Source of the DNA: Amylostereum areolatum
Lineage: Eukaryota; Basidiomycota; Agaricomycetes; Russulales; Stereaceae
NCBI GenBank assembly: GCA_012932865.1
Contig: SAXG01000013.1
Coordinates: 186,001 to 250,000, forward strand
Direction of reading: 5' to 3'
Length of the DNA: 64,000 nucleotides
In this document: in pieces, positions 29,862 to 41,329 of the stretch
Numbering within the stretch: the first letter of the stretch is position 1
How the letters are laid out: each line of letters starts with the position of its first letter
Program-made: the position numbers and the translations under genes
The notes under the pieces: generated by a model
Told to the model about the DNA's origin: nothing
Databases searched by the model: none
What the model saw: the letters and a program-made list of their open reading frames with translations, nothing else

Positions 29862-31669
29862 TAAGGTCGAGATCCTCATCATCGTTCACCGCGTCGCTTC
29901 GTCGTACATATCGTTGCACTGCCATATCCCTTTGGGGAGCGCCGACCAACGTACTGGTCACCCTCGGATTTAAGTCGAACTCTCGCACTGTACATCGAGT
30001 TGGCACAGGCCCTATGCCCTAATGCCTTAATCGGAACTGTTGCAGCACTGTGGCCTTATGCCTGCGCTGTAGGGGTCTATAACAGGTTAGCTGGTAATTC
30101 CCAGCGCCTGGGCCTTGATGCCTTTCCCTTCGGGAATTGGTCAACTGCCGAACGCTTCGCCTCGGACTACTGTACTCCACTTCGCATTGCAACGTCCGAG
30201 ATGACGTAAAACTACCCCGCGTCCACGCCAAAGACGATAAACTTATGGTAGTCGCCGTATCACCGACGCACCGCTGGAATGGAGATCACTGCCCTTCGGG
30301 GTTAGGCCATCACCGGATCCTTTCATAGGAGCGCTGACCGACGAAATGGTCACCTGAATCGCAATCATCGGGCCGGAGAACTACCTCCATTATCAAAGGG
30401 CACCTGCGTTTGCTTCGCATAGAAAAGCACGGGTCTGCAACGACCAAAAACTACGACGTTCAGGTCCTGGAACGACCGCCACCGGGCCAGACCACACATA
30501 GCGGGTCTGGAATGTTTTAAACTTATCCACCATTGCCTTGTTTTGTCACGACACGGACCCAGTGCCGTCACTCGTAACGGCTTAACAAAAGCTCTGGTCC
30601 TCGTCCCCCTGGTTCCCCTTCGCCTCCCCATGCTAGAAGGCATGGAATCGTCGCATCGCACCGCGCCGGAAAATGAAAGCGAAACGTCTTTGACGGCTTC
30701 ACATGAGCATGCTGCACATCATGAAGTAGTACGTATTCTCGAGATTTACTCGGGTAACGCGAACATCTTCTAGGAAGCGATACATCTCTGAAAAATCCAT
30801 ATAAGCACGCGCGCACCGGATTCTTCGCACCGCCTCGCATCGATCGTCCATCGGGTCCGTAATGACCCTGAGCAGGCTGGCTCTGGAAATAAACTAAAGA
30901 TTACACCACAAGCACCGCCTCGGTATCCTCGGGGTCTTAGGCCTAATGTGGAAGCGACCCACAGATCAAAAAGTATTGGCCAAGACATTTACACCATCGC
31001 ACCGCCTTGTAGTCGTTTTATTGGTTCCGCTTCGCCTCCTTCGCTAGAAGCCCTCGCTCATCGTTCGGGCCGAAAGGCCACATCGTTCCTGTCCGCGCCG
31101 AAGACATTAAACTCAGGCCGCTCCGCGTTCGCTTCGCTTTGAAAAGCATATTGATCATCGTTCAAGCGCTGGCCGACGAATTGGCCACTCCGCATCCTTG
31201 AGACGAGGAGCGCTAGCCGACGGATTGGCTATTCTTCGCATCGGTTTTGGCCTTAACTTGGCCATTCACCACATCGTTTTCGCCTTCGGGCAATTTTTTT
31301 CGCACCGGCCGCTTACACGCTTCTGTCGCGCGACTTTGCTGCCGGAACTACCTAGTTTCGCAAAGTCGTTTTTGGTCGAAGGTACTAGAGGTAGTAAATG
31401 GAGCGAGCTCTTGGAGAGAGCTCGCATGGTATTCGGGATACCTTGTAAAAGGTAAAGGGTCGCAGGGCGATCGTAGGCAAGCGAGCCTGACGAGTGCTGA
31501 AGAGAGCCTCGCCCAAAGCGAGAGCGCAGCCGAGCGTCGAGGCGACACGATCAAGCGCCAGACTCTTTAGGTAAAAATGTCCCATTTTTTTCGGTTTTCG
31601 GAACCGGCCTTACTTCGTTCATGTGTTTTGGCTGGTCATTGAGGACAATGAATGTGAAAAGGGGGGTAA
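29862..31669 (+). other. Non-coding interior of the family 2 element, hairpin-rich
   Basis: After the probable primer-binding region TAAGGTCGAGATC there is no frame with retrotransposon similarity. The stretch is full of short inverted repeats. Four examples of one design carry different stem sequences that still pair: GACC..GGTC at about 29943 and 30337, GGCC..GGCC at about 31171, and AGCC..GGCT at about 31213, three of them with the loop GACGAAAT, GACGAATT or GACGGATT. Several CUUCGG-type tetraloop hairpins are also present (about 30127 and 30292). This would suit an RNA packaging or replication signal, but that is inference. Confidence 0.6.
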
Positions 31670-31955
31670 TGTCATGAACGCCTCCAAATTGTATACATCG
31701 GACCTACATTTATTGTAGTTTATAGTAGTTTACCATCGGACCTCGCATCGGACTTCGCCCCGCTTCGCATCGCGTCCGGCCCTTCGGGCATACCGGTCTT
31801 CTCAGCTTCCTCGGTCAGGATCTAGACCTTGGAGTCATACTTACCTTGCCTCGTGTTGTGACCCACTTCGTACTCCGTGGTACCCACTTCGTAGTCCGTC
31901 CTGACCCACTCCTACTCCGGCCTCGTTTGTCCTTGTTTGGGCTCTTATCCTCATG
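31670..31955 (+). repeat. 3' LTR (family 2), left piece
   Basis: The first 286 bp of the 3' LTR are interrupted after ..TTATCCTCATG by the KDZ transposon. The rest is at 48331-48537. Confidence 0.93.
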
Positions 31956-32046
31956 GACCTATATTAGTCAAGTAAAAAGATGGCAACACATGTCCCATGA
32001 GTCTACTAACCCGCTGGTAACATGTGTCCCATGGTGGGCCCATGGG
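31956..32046 (+). repeat. KDZ transposon left terminal inverted repeat
   Basis: It begins GACCTATATTAGTCAAG and includes GTCTACTAACCCG and TGGGCCCATGGGG. It pairs with the complement of 48231-48323. A perfect hairpin GGTGGGCCCAT / ATGGGCCCACC (32033-32060) lies across its inner edge. Confidence 0.88.
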
Positions 32047-32448
32047 GGTATGGGCCCACCGCAGAGTGGTCGGATCCGAATAGTACTTAGTCTGTCAGGT
32101 TTCGGTATGTGAGTTGTGTCCGACACAGAGCTCAGAAATCCATGTCTGTCGGATCCGATAAGTCGGTCGGACATATGTGTGGTCGGATGCGATCATCTGG
32201 AAACGGACACGGACCGTTATTTGGAGGGTTCATAATGGGGGTCGGATCCGACGGGGTCCGAAAGCTCAAAGTAAACACTAACACAACATTTATTCCAATT
32301 CAATGACTACTGAGACCTATATGACCAATACAACTACCACACTATATGCAATATTCATTATATACAGGGAAGAAGAGAAGTCCGACATTGGTCGGATCTC
32401 GAATGCAGAATCCAAGAAAAAACGAAGAAACACCGAGTAACATATATT

Positions 32449-34147
32449 TCAGTCCTGAGCCCGGTCCCTCAACAGAGCCTCCAGGGCCTCCGTCCTGCGA
32501 ACGAAGTCGGCGATGTTGTCGGCGATGTTGTCGCATTTGGTAGCGAGGCTTCGGACCTCACGAGTCAGGTCGCCATTTGCAGACCTCATGGCGTCGAGCT
32601 TGGCGTCCATGCTATCCTGTGCGGTCTTCAACGCCTCGTCGAGCCGCTCGTGTTGTGCCTCGAGGTGGGCCAGGAGCCCGTTTGCAAAGGTGTCCAGATT
32701 GCGGACGATCATGTCCTCCAGTTCTTCCGACGGGTGAACGTGGATGTGAGCTAGAAGGATAAGAACTGGGTTAGTAGACGAAAGATGAATGAAAAGGATA
32801 AAATGCGCCCATACCACCACTACCCGATGCCTTGATCGCTCGACCCTTGCCTTTGTCGACCTTTCCTTTTGTCAACTTGGTGGTGTTGGACTTGGCGGTG
32901 TTGGACTTGGCGGTGTCGGACCTGGCGGTGTCGGACTTCCCGCCGTCGGACTTGGCGGCATTCAACTTGAGGTTCTTGGCCTTGGCCTTCGCGTCCGATT
33001 CGGGGGGGATAGACTGGGCTCTCTTGTTGAACTTTGGTAGGAGCCGTCCCTTGCCCTGAGCGCGAAGGGCGTCGTGCACTGCCCTCGGCGTGCTTGTGCC
33101 ACCAGTATGGTGGCTGCAAGGTTTCTTCCGCGATTGGCACCGCGTGCAGCTGGTCGTGTGGTCACGGGCCCAGCACAGACCGTTCCCTGCGACGCGCTGG
33201 AGGCAGTCGCGCTGTGTGGGAGCGGATCAGAATAAGAAATGATATTCAAATGGAGACTTACCTCGTTCAGCCACGTTGCGACACCACCGTCGGTGTCCGA
33301 CGAGTAAACGCTGACGTCTCCAACGTCGGAATCACCGACCTGCTCCTCCGCGACCTGGTCGGCTCCCGAGGCATCTTCCATTGCTACGTCCTCTTGAGGG
33401 ACTGTAGGCGCCTTTGGGGGGGCTTGAACGGGGTTCTCATCCATCTCAACGTCCATGTCCTGGAACGAGTTTCCGCCCAGGGCCGGCAGGGCGGGCAGGT
33501 CGGGAAGGTCGCTGCCATCGAAGCCCTCATCATCGGACGCGTCGGACTTTTGAGACCCGTCGGATTTGTCGGAGAGTGGGTCGAAATGGAGCATGGGGGG
33601 AAGGGGGGGGGGCCGGCGATGGTTCGCGATTGGCGGTCGGAGGGGGGGTCGGAGTGGCGTTCGGCGAGATTTGGTACAAGTCCGGCGCGACATGGTGCAA
33701 GTCTGTCGGACATGTCGATCAGTGAATGGATGATAGAGGAGTCAATGTGCTACTCACCGTCGCTCATCCACCACACGTGCGCTGTCGGAGTGGGGTCCCC
33801 TTCGAACACGACCTGGCGGCTGCGCATCTCCTGCCACCGCACTCCCCCTGCCAGTGGCAGCTCCAGGAGGCCTTCAAACCACGCCGTGAACACAGACTCG
33901 AATGGCATCGCACTGACCCGGTGGAGCGGCGATCGACCCCGAATGATATTCTAAATTTGACGGAAAAAGGTCAGTACAATATTCGGGACGAAAAACCGTC
34001 GTTGCGCACCAGCTCAGAGGTAAACGTCCCCCACCACCTTTCCGTCGGCTCGTCTATCGGGGCCCGCTCCTGCACTCTCAGGATGGCATAACGGAGGCGG
34101 AGCTCGCGCGTGGAGTTGGTGAGGGGCTTCGTTTGATGGGCGGACAT
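32449..34147 (-). CDS. KDZ cargo gene A: Cys-cluster coiled-coil protein
   Basis: Five exons can be read (34147-34010, 33950-33758, about 33700-33262, 33211-32815, 32750-32449). The order is a short helical N-terminus with ERWWGTF, a second helical exon ending HVWWMSDG, a Ser/Asp-rich acidic linker (SDKSDGSQKSDASDDEG), then WLNE directly before an intron. The next exon starts with a Cys cluster (CLQR..CWARDHTTSCTRCQSRKKPC), followed by Lys-rich KSNTA-type pentapeptide repeats. The last exon is a coiled coil (EELEDMIVRNLDTFANGLL..). Function is unknown; the design suggests a nuclear DNA- or protein-binding factor. Within exon 3 a C-rich homopolymer (about 33590-33610) forces a one-base frame change. 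Genes B and C share its plan, and it is divergent from gene B. Confidence 0.6.
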
Positions 34148-34371
34148 GAGCAGATGGTGGTGGAATAGAGGGAGAGGAGAGGGGAAGATGCCGACGTGGC
34201 GGTCAAGACGCAAGGCGCAAGACGCGGCTGAACGACTTGGCCGTTTGCGCAGACCCGGGCCGCGGCGGCAAATGACACGTGACCGTGAAGTCACGTGACC
34301 GCCACTTTGTCGCGACGTGGCAAAGGCGCGATTATCTCTGCACCCTGTTCCTTTCCCCCATCCTCACCGTC

Positions 34372-36388
34372 ATGACATCTCTCTTTTCATCTTCCCCGAC
34401 ACGGTCAGACCGCAACAATGAACCAGTTTCTCAAGATGCAGATGTCGACAGTTTTGAGTTCAACGCGGAGTTTGTCGTGTTGGAATCGCGACTGCTCACA
34501 GCACTTGAGGTCCTTCAACAGACACCTGGAGAGCCCAATAGGAAATGGTGGAAGTACTTTCTCCGAACATTCGTGCGTAGTTGTCTTTTCTCTGTCGACT
34601 CTTGTACTGACTCTTCCGATAAGAAAAAAATGTTAGACAACTTCTGCACAGTTGCCGAAGCGGCAGGACTATCCTCGTATCCCGCGATCGTTGAGGCTGT
34701 GTTCGCAATCCAGGAGGTCCGGGAGGGGCAAACTTTCCGCGCTCGCAACACCGACATCCGTGCCATCACAGCCCGCAAATGGCGGATGCACGCTATTAGG
34801 AGGGGACATCTGAGTGAGTACCAACTTGTGTTGTGCACGCTTTGTACTGACTGTATATCGTTCCAAAAGGGTTCTGGACCACCAATATCGTCCCTCCTGG
34901 GACAACCGATTCCGACGGGCGTTCGGATGATGCCGCATCTAACGCGCGGTCCGACAACCACTCCGACGCCCACTCAGGCATGCAATCTGACACTCGCTCA
35001 GAGGTGTTCAATCCCCACCCTGATCCTCCCTCTGACGCCGAATTTGACGGGTCGTCCGACCACATCACTGAAGATGACGGTATGGCAAATCAGCTTCTTA
35101 ATTCCCATTCCTTGTCACTGATTCCGTTTGTAGAGCACCAGGCTGCCACTGCCACTGTCGACGCAATCTCCGACACCAAAGACCAAGGCAACGTCGGCAC
35201 TGATGCCCAAGAGAGCAGGTCCGATGCAGTGTCGGATGACGGAACCTCCGACGCCGTCTCATTTGACGAGGATCACCCAGCCCGGTGGCCAAACGAGGTA
35301 AGTTGAATCCACAGGGGTATTTCTCAGCTGAAATTGTGCACCATTTGTCTGGCAGATCCCATGCACAGCCTGTGAGTACCAGGGACTTGGGTGCTGGAAT
35401 GAGGGCCGCAGTCGGTCCTGCGTCGGCTGCGTTGAGAACACCCTAGAATGCTCACACAAGCCTCGAACAAGCAACCGTACGAACAAGTCGGACTACGTAA
35501 CCATGCGACGTCTCGGCAATGCTCCACGCCAGCCTCCGTTCCGACCAAACACTGTCCCCCCCCTCGGTCCCCCCCAGCACACATGCTCCGACCCTCCCTC
35601 CAAGCACGCGTGCACCCACGCCTAGGGCTCCGTCTACATCGGGCTCTGTAGCAGGGTCCAGTGTTTGCGCACCGTCTCTGCGCTCTGCTGCAGTTCGTGC
35701 AAATGCCTTGGTAAAGTCTCAGGTTGAGGCAGATGTGTCCGGTCCGACGTCCGACGCCCCCGACTCCGATTCCGACACTGAAGCCCTCCACGCCCGTAAG
35801 TTCATTTTCAATGTATGCAGTTTCCCCGTGTGTATTAATATTCTATCTATAGGCCATGCATCTACCGCGACCACGTTCTCTCTCTTCCTTGCGTCCAACA
35901 TCCAGCGTCGTATCTCCGATGTTGTCATGGAGAAGACCGTGGCACTTGAAGTGTCAGCGCTCAACACCCTCTCCCTCCAGGATTTCCGCCTTGCAAATGA
36001 GCTTCTTATGTTTCAAGGCCTTTCTAGGGTCGTGGAACAGCTCCACACTCGGGTGGACACGCTGTCCGACGAGCTCGTGAGGGTGCGCGAGAACCTTAGC
36101 CGTTGCAAGGCCCTTGTCCGAAACTCCGCTCCACGGTCGGCTTCACCTCCCGTGAGGGATTTGACTCCACACGGTGACACCTCCCGTTCTCCGACTCCTC
36201 AACAACTCCCCAACGAGGGAGATGATGAGGACATGCCTCATTTCATTGTCCCAGCACAGGAGAAAATTGAATGGGACGAAACACTTGAGTCGGATGTTGA
36301 AGAGTCGGAGGTCGAGTTTGAGGTTGGTGCTAGCGAGCGTGGCACGGATGATGAGGAGGATGAGCTTGGGGAGCTTGAGGACTTGTAG
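34372..36388 (+). CDS. KDZ cargo gene B: Cys-cluster coiled-coil protein (paralog of A)
   Basis: Exons 34372-34572, 34624-about 34811, 34870-35079, 35134-35297, 35356-about 35794 and about 35853-36388 have clean splice borders. The N-terminal helices contain RKWWKYFLRTF right before intron 1. Exon 3 opens with FWTTN and an acidic linker, and exon 4 ends PARWPNE. Exon 5 opens with the Cys cluster (CTACEYQGLGC..SCVGCVENTLEC). The C-terminal exon is helical (VVEQLHTRVDTLSDELVRV) with an acidic tail. Intron positions after WW..F, before FW and after W.NE match genes A and/or C. In exon 5 a one-base shift is needed in a run of Cs near 35550-35570. It is divergent from gene A with 225 bp between starts. 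Function is unknown. Confidence 0.6.
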
Positions 36389-36567
36389 GGTACATGGACT
36401 GGTTGAACTCCGGCCCGGACAGGTGTTTCGGGCCGTGATCATGTATTTGTGTTTATTGTGAATTGCACGTGACTGTTTCCCTACGCGAGAAGTGTGTGCT
36501 GGCACTTGTCTCCTGTCTTCACCATATTTCCTTGCCAGGCATCATCTCTGTGTTGGCCCTTTGCAAC

Positions 36568-39500
36568 ATGTCCAGTGGGGATGAAGACGGAGATATCTAC
36601 TCCTGGGACTTCGGAGATGCCGCCGGAGATCTTCTAGACACCGATGTTCCTGACACCATTGTCATCGAACTCCCGGAAATCCTTCCCGACGAACAAGATT
36701 GGGTCGCCAGGCACGTGGACGAGTTTCGCCGTGTCAAGTGGGCCGCCCGACCAGCCTGGTTAAGAAAGCACTTTGGACCATTCTTCTCTGAAGTCCACAA
36801 TAGGAAGAACTATCCTCCAGACCGACTTCCGACGAAGAGAGTTGATCCGAAGTTTGTTGAACGGTGCACAGTGCGTAGCCTCTCATTGATGTTCGGACTC
36901 AAGCTGAATTTTAGATACGTAGGTCATCCGCCTCCACCTCTACAGTGAATCCCGTGTCCGACACCCTCGTGAATGGATAACCCATCATGACGGCTTTTCA
37001 TTTCATCGGATCTTTTGCATTGTTTTTGAGAAGGAGATCCTGCAGCGACACGACGAGCTTGTGGCAGCAATGTCCGACAGCAACCGGGAAAAATGTGCAA
37101 ATCCGCAGTTGAAATGCTACCAGCCTGCGCTGTCACAGATATTGAAGGAGCTCACGCCAGAACAAAGGTCGGAGGTCGAGAAGGTCCGATCCAAGTACAA
37201 TGCTGGCGGCGTGCCGGACCATCTGAAGGCTGAGTATGTTTGTCCTGACCCTTCTGTGTTTGACAGCCTGTTGACAGCAATGTAGGTACACCCGCCTTCT
37301 CCTTCCGAAGATAATATACGAAGCACACATCAAAGCATGGACGATGTGCGGAGTCCCCCTGTTGACTTTCGGAGCTATTCCGACCCTCCCAGAAGGGAGT
37401 TTCAAGGCTGATTGGTACGTATGTTCTTATCATCTTGGCAGCGATATGGAACTGATCACACACCTCCGACAGTTTTGAGTTTGGAGTCGGTTGCGGGTAC
37501 GCCAGTCAAACTTTCGTGGAGCAGTTTCCAAAGTACGCAACGGAGCGACTGGACGATTTGATTGATGACTGGGGACGATCATGCCACAGTAGGCTAACCT
37601 TACTTCGGCCATGCACACAAGCTAACATCCCGACGATCAGCCTTCAAAGCAAATCCGAAGGGTCCGACCGTGAACGTCACAAAGTCGGGAAATCTGAAGA
37701 AGCCCTGGCCCAAGATGACTTTCAACGATGGACTGCCACAGCTCCCCCAGACTGGGTGGACATCGGAAAAACCGTCGGTCAATGAAAAATGTGCATGGAC
37801 TCGTGCCTACCTGACCACAGAGTACCGTACATCTGCATGCAATCCCACGTCCTCTCACAACTCAGATTTATACTAGGCATCGATGCGGATTCGTCGGTGG
37901 CCCGTGTCGTGTGGAAGATGTTCCAAGACAATCCCAAAGATACCTTCTTCACCCCCTCCTTACTCCCTGTTACCTGGTCGACACTGACCGAGCCCGGCAA
38001 GTGGTCTGTCGTACAGTGCAACGAATTCTATGCGGCTATGGAAAGAAATATGCAAGACAACGGGCGTGGATTTTCCTTCCATCACATAGCTGTGAAGAAG
38101 CAGATAAAACCTGCAGTCCCTGCTTCCCTCCGACAGTGGAAGCCGGAGGCCGAAGCGGATACGGAGGCGATCGAGGGTGATGATGACACCGATGATGATG
38201 ATCAAGATAGGCAGTCCATCGCTGCTCGTCCGGCTACAAAGCGTCAGGGTCGCACGAAAGACACCGCTTCTTCGAAAGCACCTCCAACTACCAAGCCACC
38301 AGGCTTCGAAGTCTCTGAAACCCCAGCACGTCCGACACGCCAACGCCGTCGGAATTCAACCAGGACCCCAAAGAAGAAGGTGTCGGGGAAGGCGCGAGCA
38401 CAGGCACCTGCTGAAAGCTCAGATGAGGCGGTATTAAGTCCTCCCCGGAATTTTGCTTCAGGATCCAATGACCCTCAATATCGCGTTGAAAAGCGGATCA
38501 TGGACTACGTCGGAGAAGCATCGGAGGATGAACGTGATGGATTGGACCGACCTCAAGTGTGGCCACATCCCTTCTGGCCAGGCCCCCCCCCAGAAACAGT
38601 CCAACGAAAACCCACTCATGAGGTGAAGTACCTTAGGACTCTCAGTTCGGACACACGGTTCCATCACCTGATCAATGTTTCCTATTCCATTCCGGCATGT
38701 TGAACTTCTGACACATGCGCTCTGGTAGGCTAACAGTCATTTGCAGAAAACAAACAGTGATTATCCGCTTCTGGCCACCATTCCGCCATGCGGGTTATGG
38801 TCATCATCGAAGTGTTGGCTAGATGCCATCATCCACCGATATGAGCCCGACATCATACATGTCCGACGATTGGTCGCGGACGTGACCTCCAATAAACCAA
38901 CTTATCTCTGGGAGAAAGAAGACGGATCGTGGGCAGGCAGGGAGTGTGTATCAGCAGCTCTACTCCTTCTGGGCTTGTATGATCACGACTTCAGCTTCTG
39001 GTTTGCCAGTCAGCAAGGATCGGAATTATGGGCAAGTGATGACGCTCCGTCTGGTGTTTATGCTCGGGAGACCCTACAGGAGTCATGCATTGGACGTCTG
39101 TCTGAGTACCCAGGCAGGGAAAACACTTGGTAGTGGATCAACGCAGTTGAGGCCATGATTCAGTCTGCCGAGACTGCACTGCAGACAGCATCGGGAACAT
39201 CTCCGACATCGGACCTCGGTCTTCCGCCTTCTCCCAGGCGTCGGAACCCTGCTCGCTCCGCCCAACCCCCAAGAGGAGCGATTGTTATCCTGAGAAGTGA
39301 TGACAAGGATATCACCATGGCCTCCACACCATCTAGAGCGGGACCATCCAGTCCATGCTAAATGTTACCCTAACAGATACTCTACTGACCACATTCTTGT
39401 GTCTAGAATCTCGTCCGAAGCCACGTCAAGTGACCAAAGGTCAACATAGCAACAGGGAGCCTGATACAAGAAGGACTGCAACAGATACGTTAATGGAGAT

Positions 39501-40095
39501 GGATGCAGCCCTCCGTCTGCCACCTATTGAAATGCCCAGCTCATCCGAGACGGAAGAAGACGATGCGGGGAGCACCTCCGACTCAGAACTCCTACGGAAG
39601 CTGTACAGGCCACCCATCGAGTTTGATTTTTCAGATTCCGACATGTCTGAGGACGAAGACGCAATGGATGTGGAGGTGGTTCAACTTCCACGGCACGTTC
39701 ACTTTGTGGACAACTCGAACCAGGCCCCTGTTTCCGAAACAGAAACAGTTCCGACACCGCAAGTTCAGCCATCCAGTCTGACACTGCCAAATCCGACGCC
39801 CGTTCCAACACCGCAAATTCCGACAGCGATTCCAACACCACAAATCCCGCCACCAACACCTGGGAACTATTGGATGCCTGCATCCCCAAAGCGTATACGA
39901 AAGCCACCGTCAAAGGGAGATTCAATATATCCAGCACCCGAGCTTACCAAGCCACGGACATACAAGAAGAAACCGAAGCCAAGACCAATTGCCAAGGCGC
40001 ACAAGGGCGGAGACACTTCATTAGGACAAGGTGCAGGTTCTTCCAGCATTCCCAATGCATCGTATCAGGTGGCAAAGAAACGGAAGGTCGGATAA
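36568..40095 (+). CDS. KDZ cargo gene D: large multi-exon protein of unknown function
   Basis: The start MSSGDEDGDIYSWD follows the promoter-like stretch 36389-36567. The first intron (donor GTGCGTAG, acceptor ending ATACGTAG) joins ..KFVERCT to VIRLHLYSES. Later exons read REKCANPQLKCYQPALSQIL, GVPLLTFGAIPTLPEGSF, GCGYASQTFVEQFPKYATE, VNVTKSGNLKKPWPKM and LLATIPPCGLWSSSKCW. The C-terminal part has proline-rich PTPQIP repeats and a basic tail (YKKKPKPRP, AKKRKVG) that looks like a nuclear localisation signal. At least eight exons are needed. I recall proteins of this general build next to KDZ transposases in mushroom genomes, but have no named family for it. Some exon borders are provisional. 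Confidence 0.5.
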
Positions 40096-40734
40096 TGGAC
40101 GTCGCGTAGTTACAAAATGGGTTTCTGCGTAGATAGATACTTCATATCGAACATTCACTTTGTGTCAAAGTCGGCCTGATACACCCCCATTGTGAGGAAA
40201 ACATGTGTACAAATAACATGATAACGTACCTCTTGAGCGCGGGCCCTCCATGATGTTTCAATTATTTCTCCCTCCAAAAAGCCGGGATAGATACTTCGAG
40301 ATCATCAGTATTTGACAGCATAAAATCAGACAGACCCTTACCCGTGAGTACGGAGGAACCAAGCATTGTAATAGGCTCTCCTGTGCGCCTGTGCTCCGTC
40401 GGAGGTGGGTCGGTGTGGGGGTGATACAGTCTCCTGGCGGAGCGGACTAGGTGTGGGTTGTTTGATGCTCATGTGTGTTGTGTGTTATGAGTGGTGGTGG
40501 GTGAAGACAAGACGAGAAATGGTCACATCCCGACGGACAATCTTCTGCTGTACAGTTTTGTTCGGAACTTCCCGCTTTCCCACAGTAAAGGCAACTGTGT
40601 ATATTGCCAACTAACTTTGTATGTACAGATTATTGTAGAACTATATACATCATGAAAATACAAAGGACAGCGATGACGATAAATAAGCACGCGCGACGGA
40701 GGCGACAACGATCAAAACATGTAAGTCCAAGAAA
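40096..40734. other. Intergenic, inside the KDZ transposon
   Basis: No gene was recognised between gene D and the nested solo LTR; it contains scattered GTCGGA-type hexamers. Confidence 0.5.
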
Positions 40735-40739
40735 GCTAC

Positions 40740-41289
40740 TGTTAAGGACGGTCCTTATCACGTGACAAGCGGCTCAGGCTACAGTACTCTTACGCGTGAG
40801 AGGTGGGATCAGGTGATCCAGACGTCTCGGTTATACGAAGGTGGATGTCGATATGCGAAGCAGTAAGTCTTCACGGAAGACTTAGGCAAGCTTATCGACT
40901 TAGTTGGCTTAGGATTCTCTTTAGCGTTTGAAGAGGAGGTTCTTATTAGAACAGTCCTGTATTTACAAAGAGAACGAGCTGAAGAATGGCTCGTTCGTTG
41001 AGCCTCCTTTTATAAGAGAGGAGGTCGAGTAAATATATGTACATTGAGCAACGATCACATCGAGTATCTACGGGGACGCGACTGGGGCACAGTCGTGGCT
41101 GCGTTGTCGAGATGCCGACGAACAGTGGCACTGTCGTAGCTGTGTTGTCGAGATGCCAACGAACTGTGGCACAGTCGTGGCTATGTCGTCGGAAAGGTTA
41201 CGAGCTGGGGCACGGTTGTAACTCGTTGTTTAGTGACGTCCTTCCTAATAAGGCAACGGGAAATGAAGTACCTTGAGCGAGTTGTAACA
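40740..41289 (+). repeat. Solo LTR nested in the KDZ transposon, TSD GCTAC
   Basis: This 550 bp LTR has inverted ends TGTTAAGG..TTGTAACA and the 5-bp duplication GCTAC at 40735-40739 and 41290-41294. The TATA-like CTTTTATAAGAG is near 41007. The 3' half holds about four copies of a ~42 bp tandem repeat (GGCACAGTCGTGGCT..GTTGTCGAGATGCC..) at 41088-41230. It is a different family from the Gypsy LTRs here; the TGTTA/TAACA ends suggest Copia type. Confidence 0.85.
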
Positions 41290-41329
41290 GCTACCCAAGA
41301 TACCGACCCAAGAAACCGACCCAATTACC

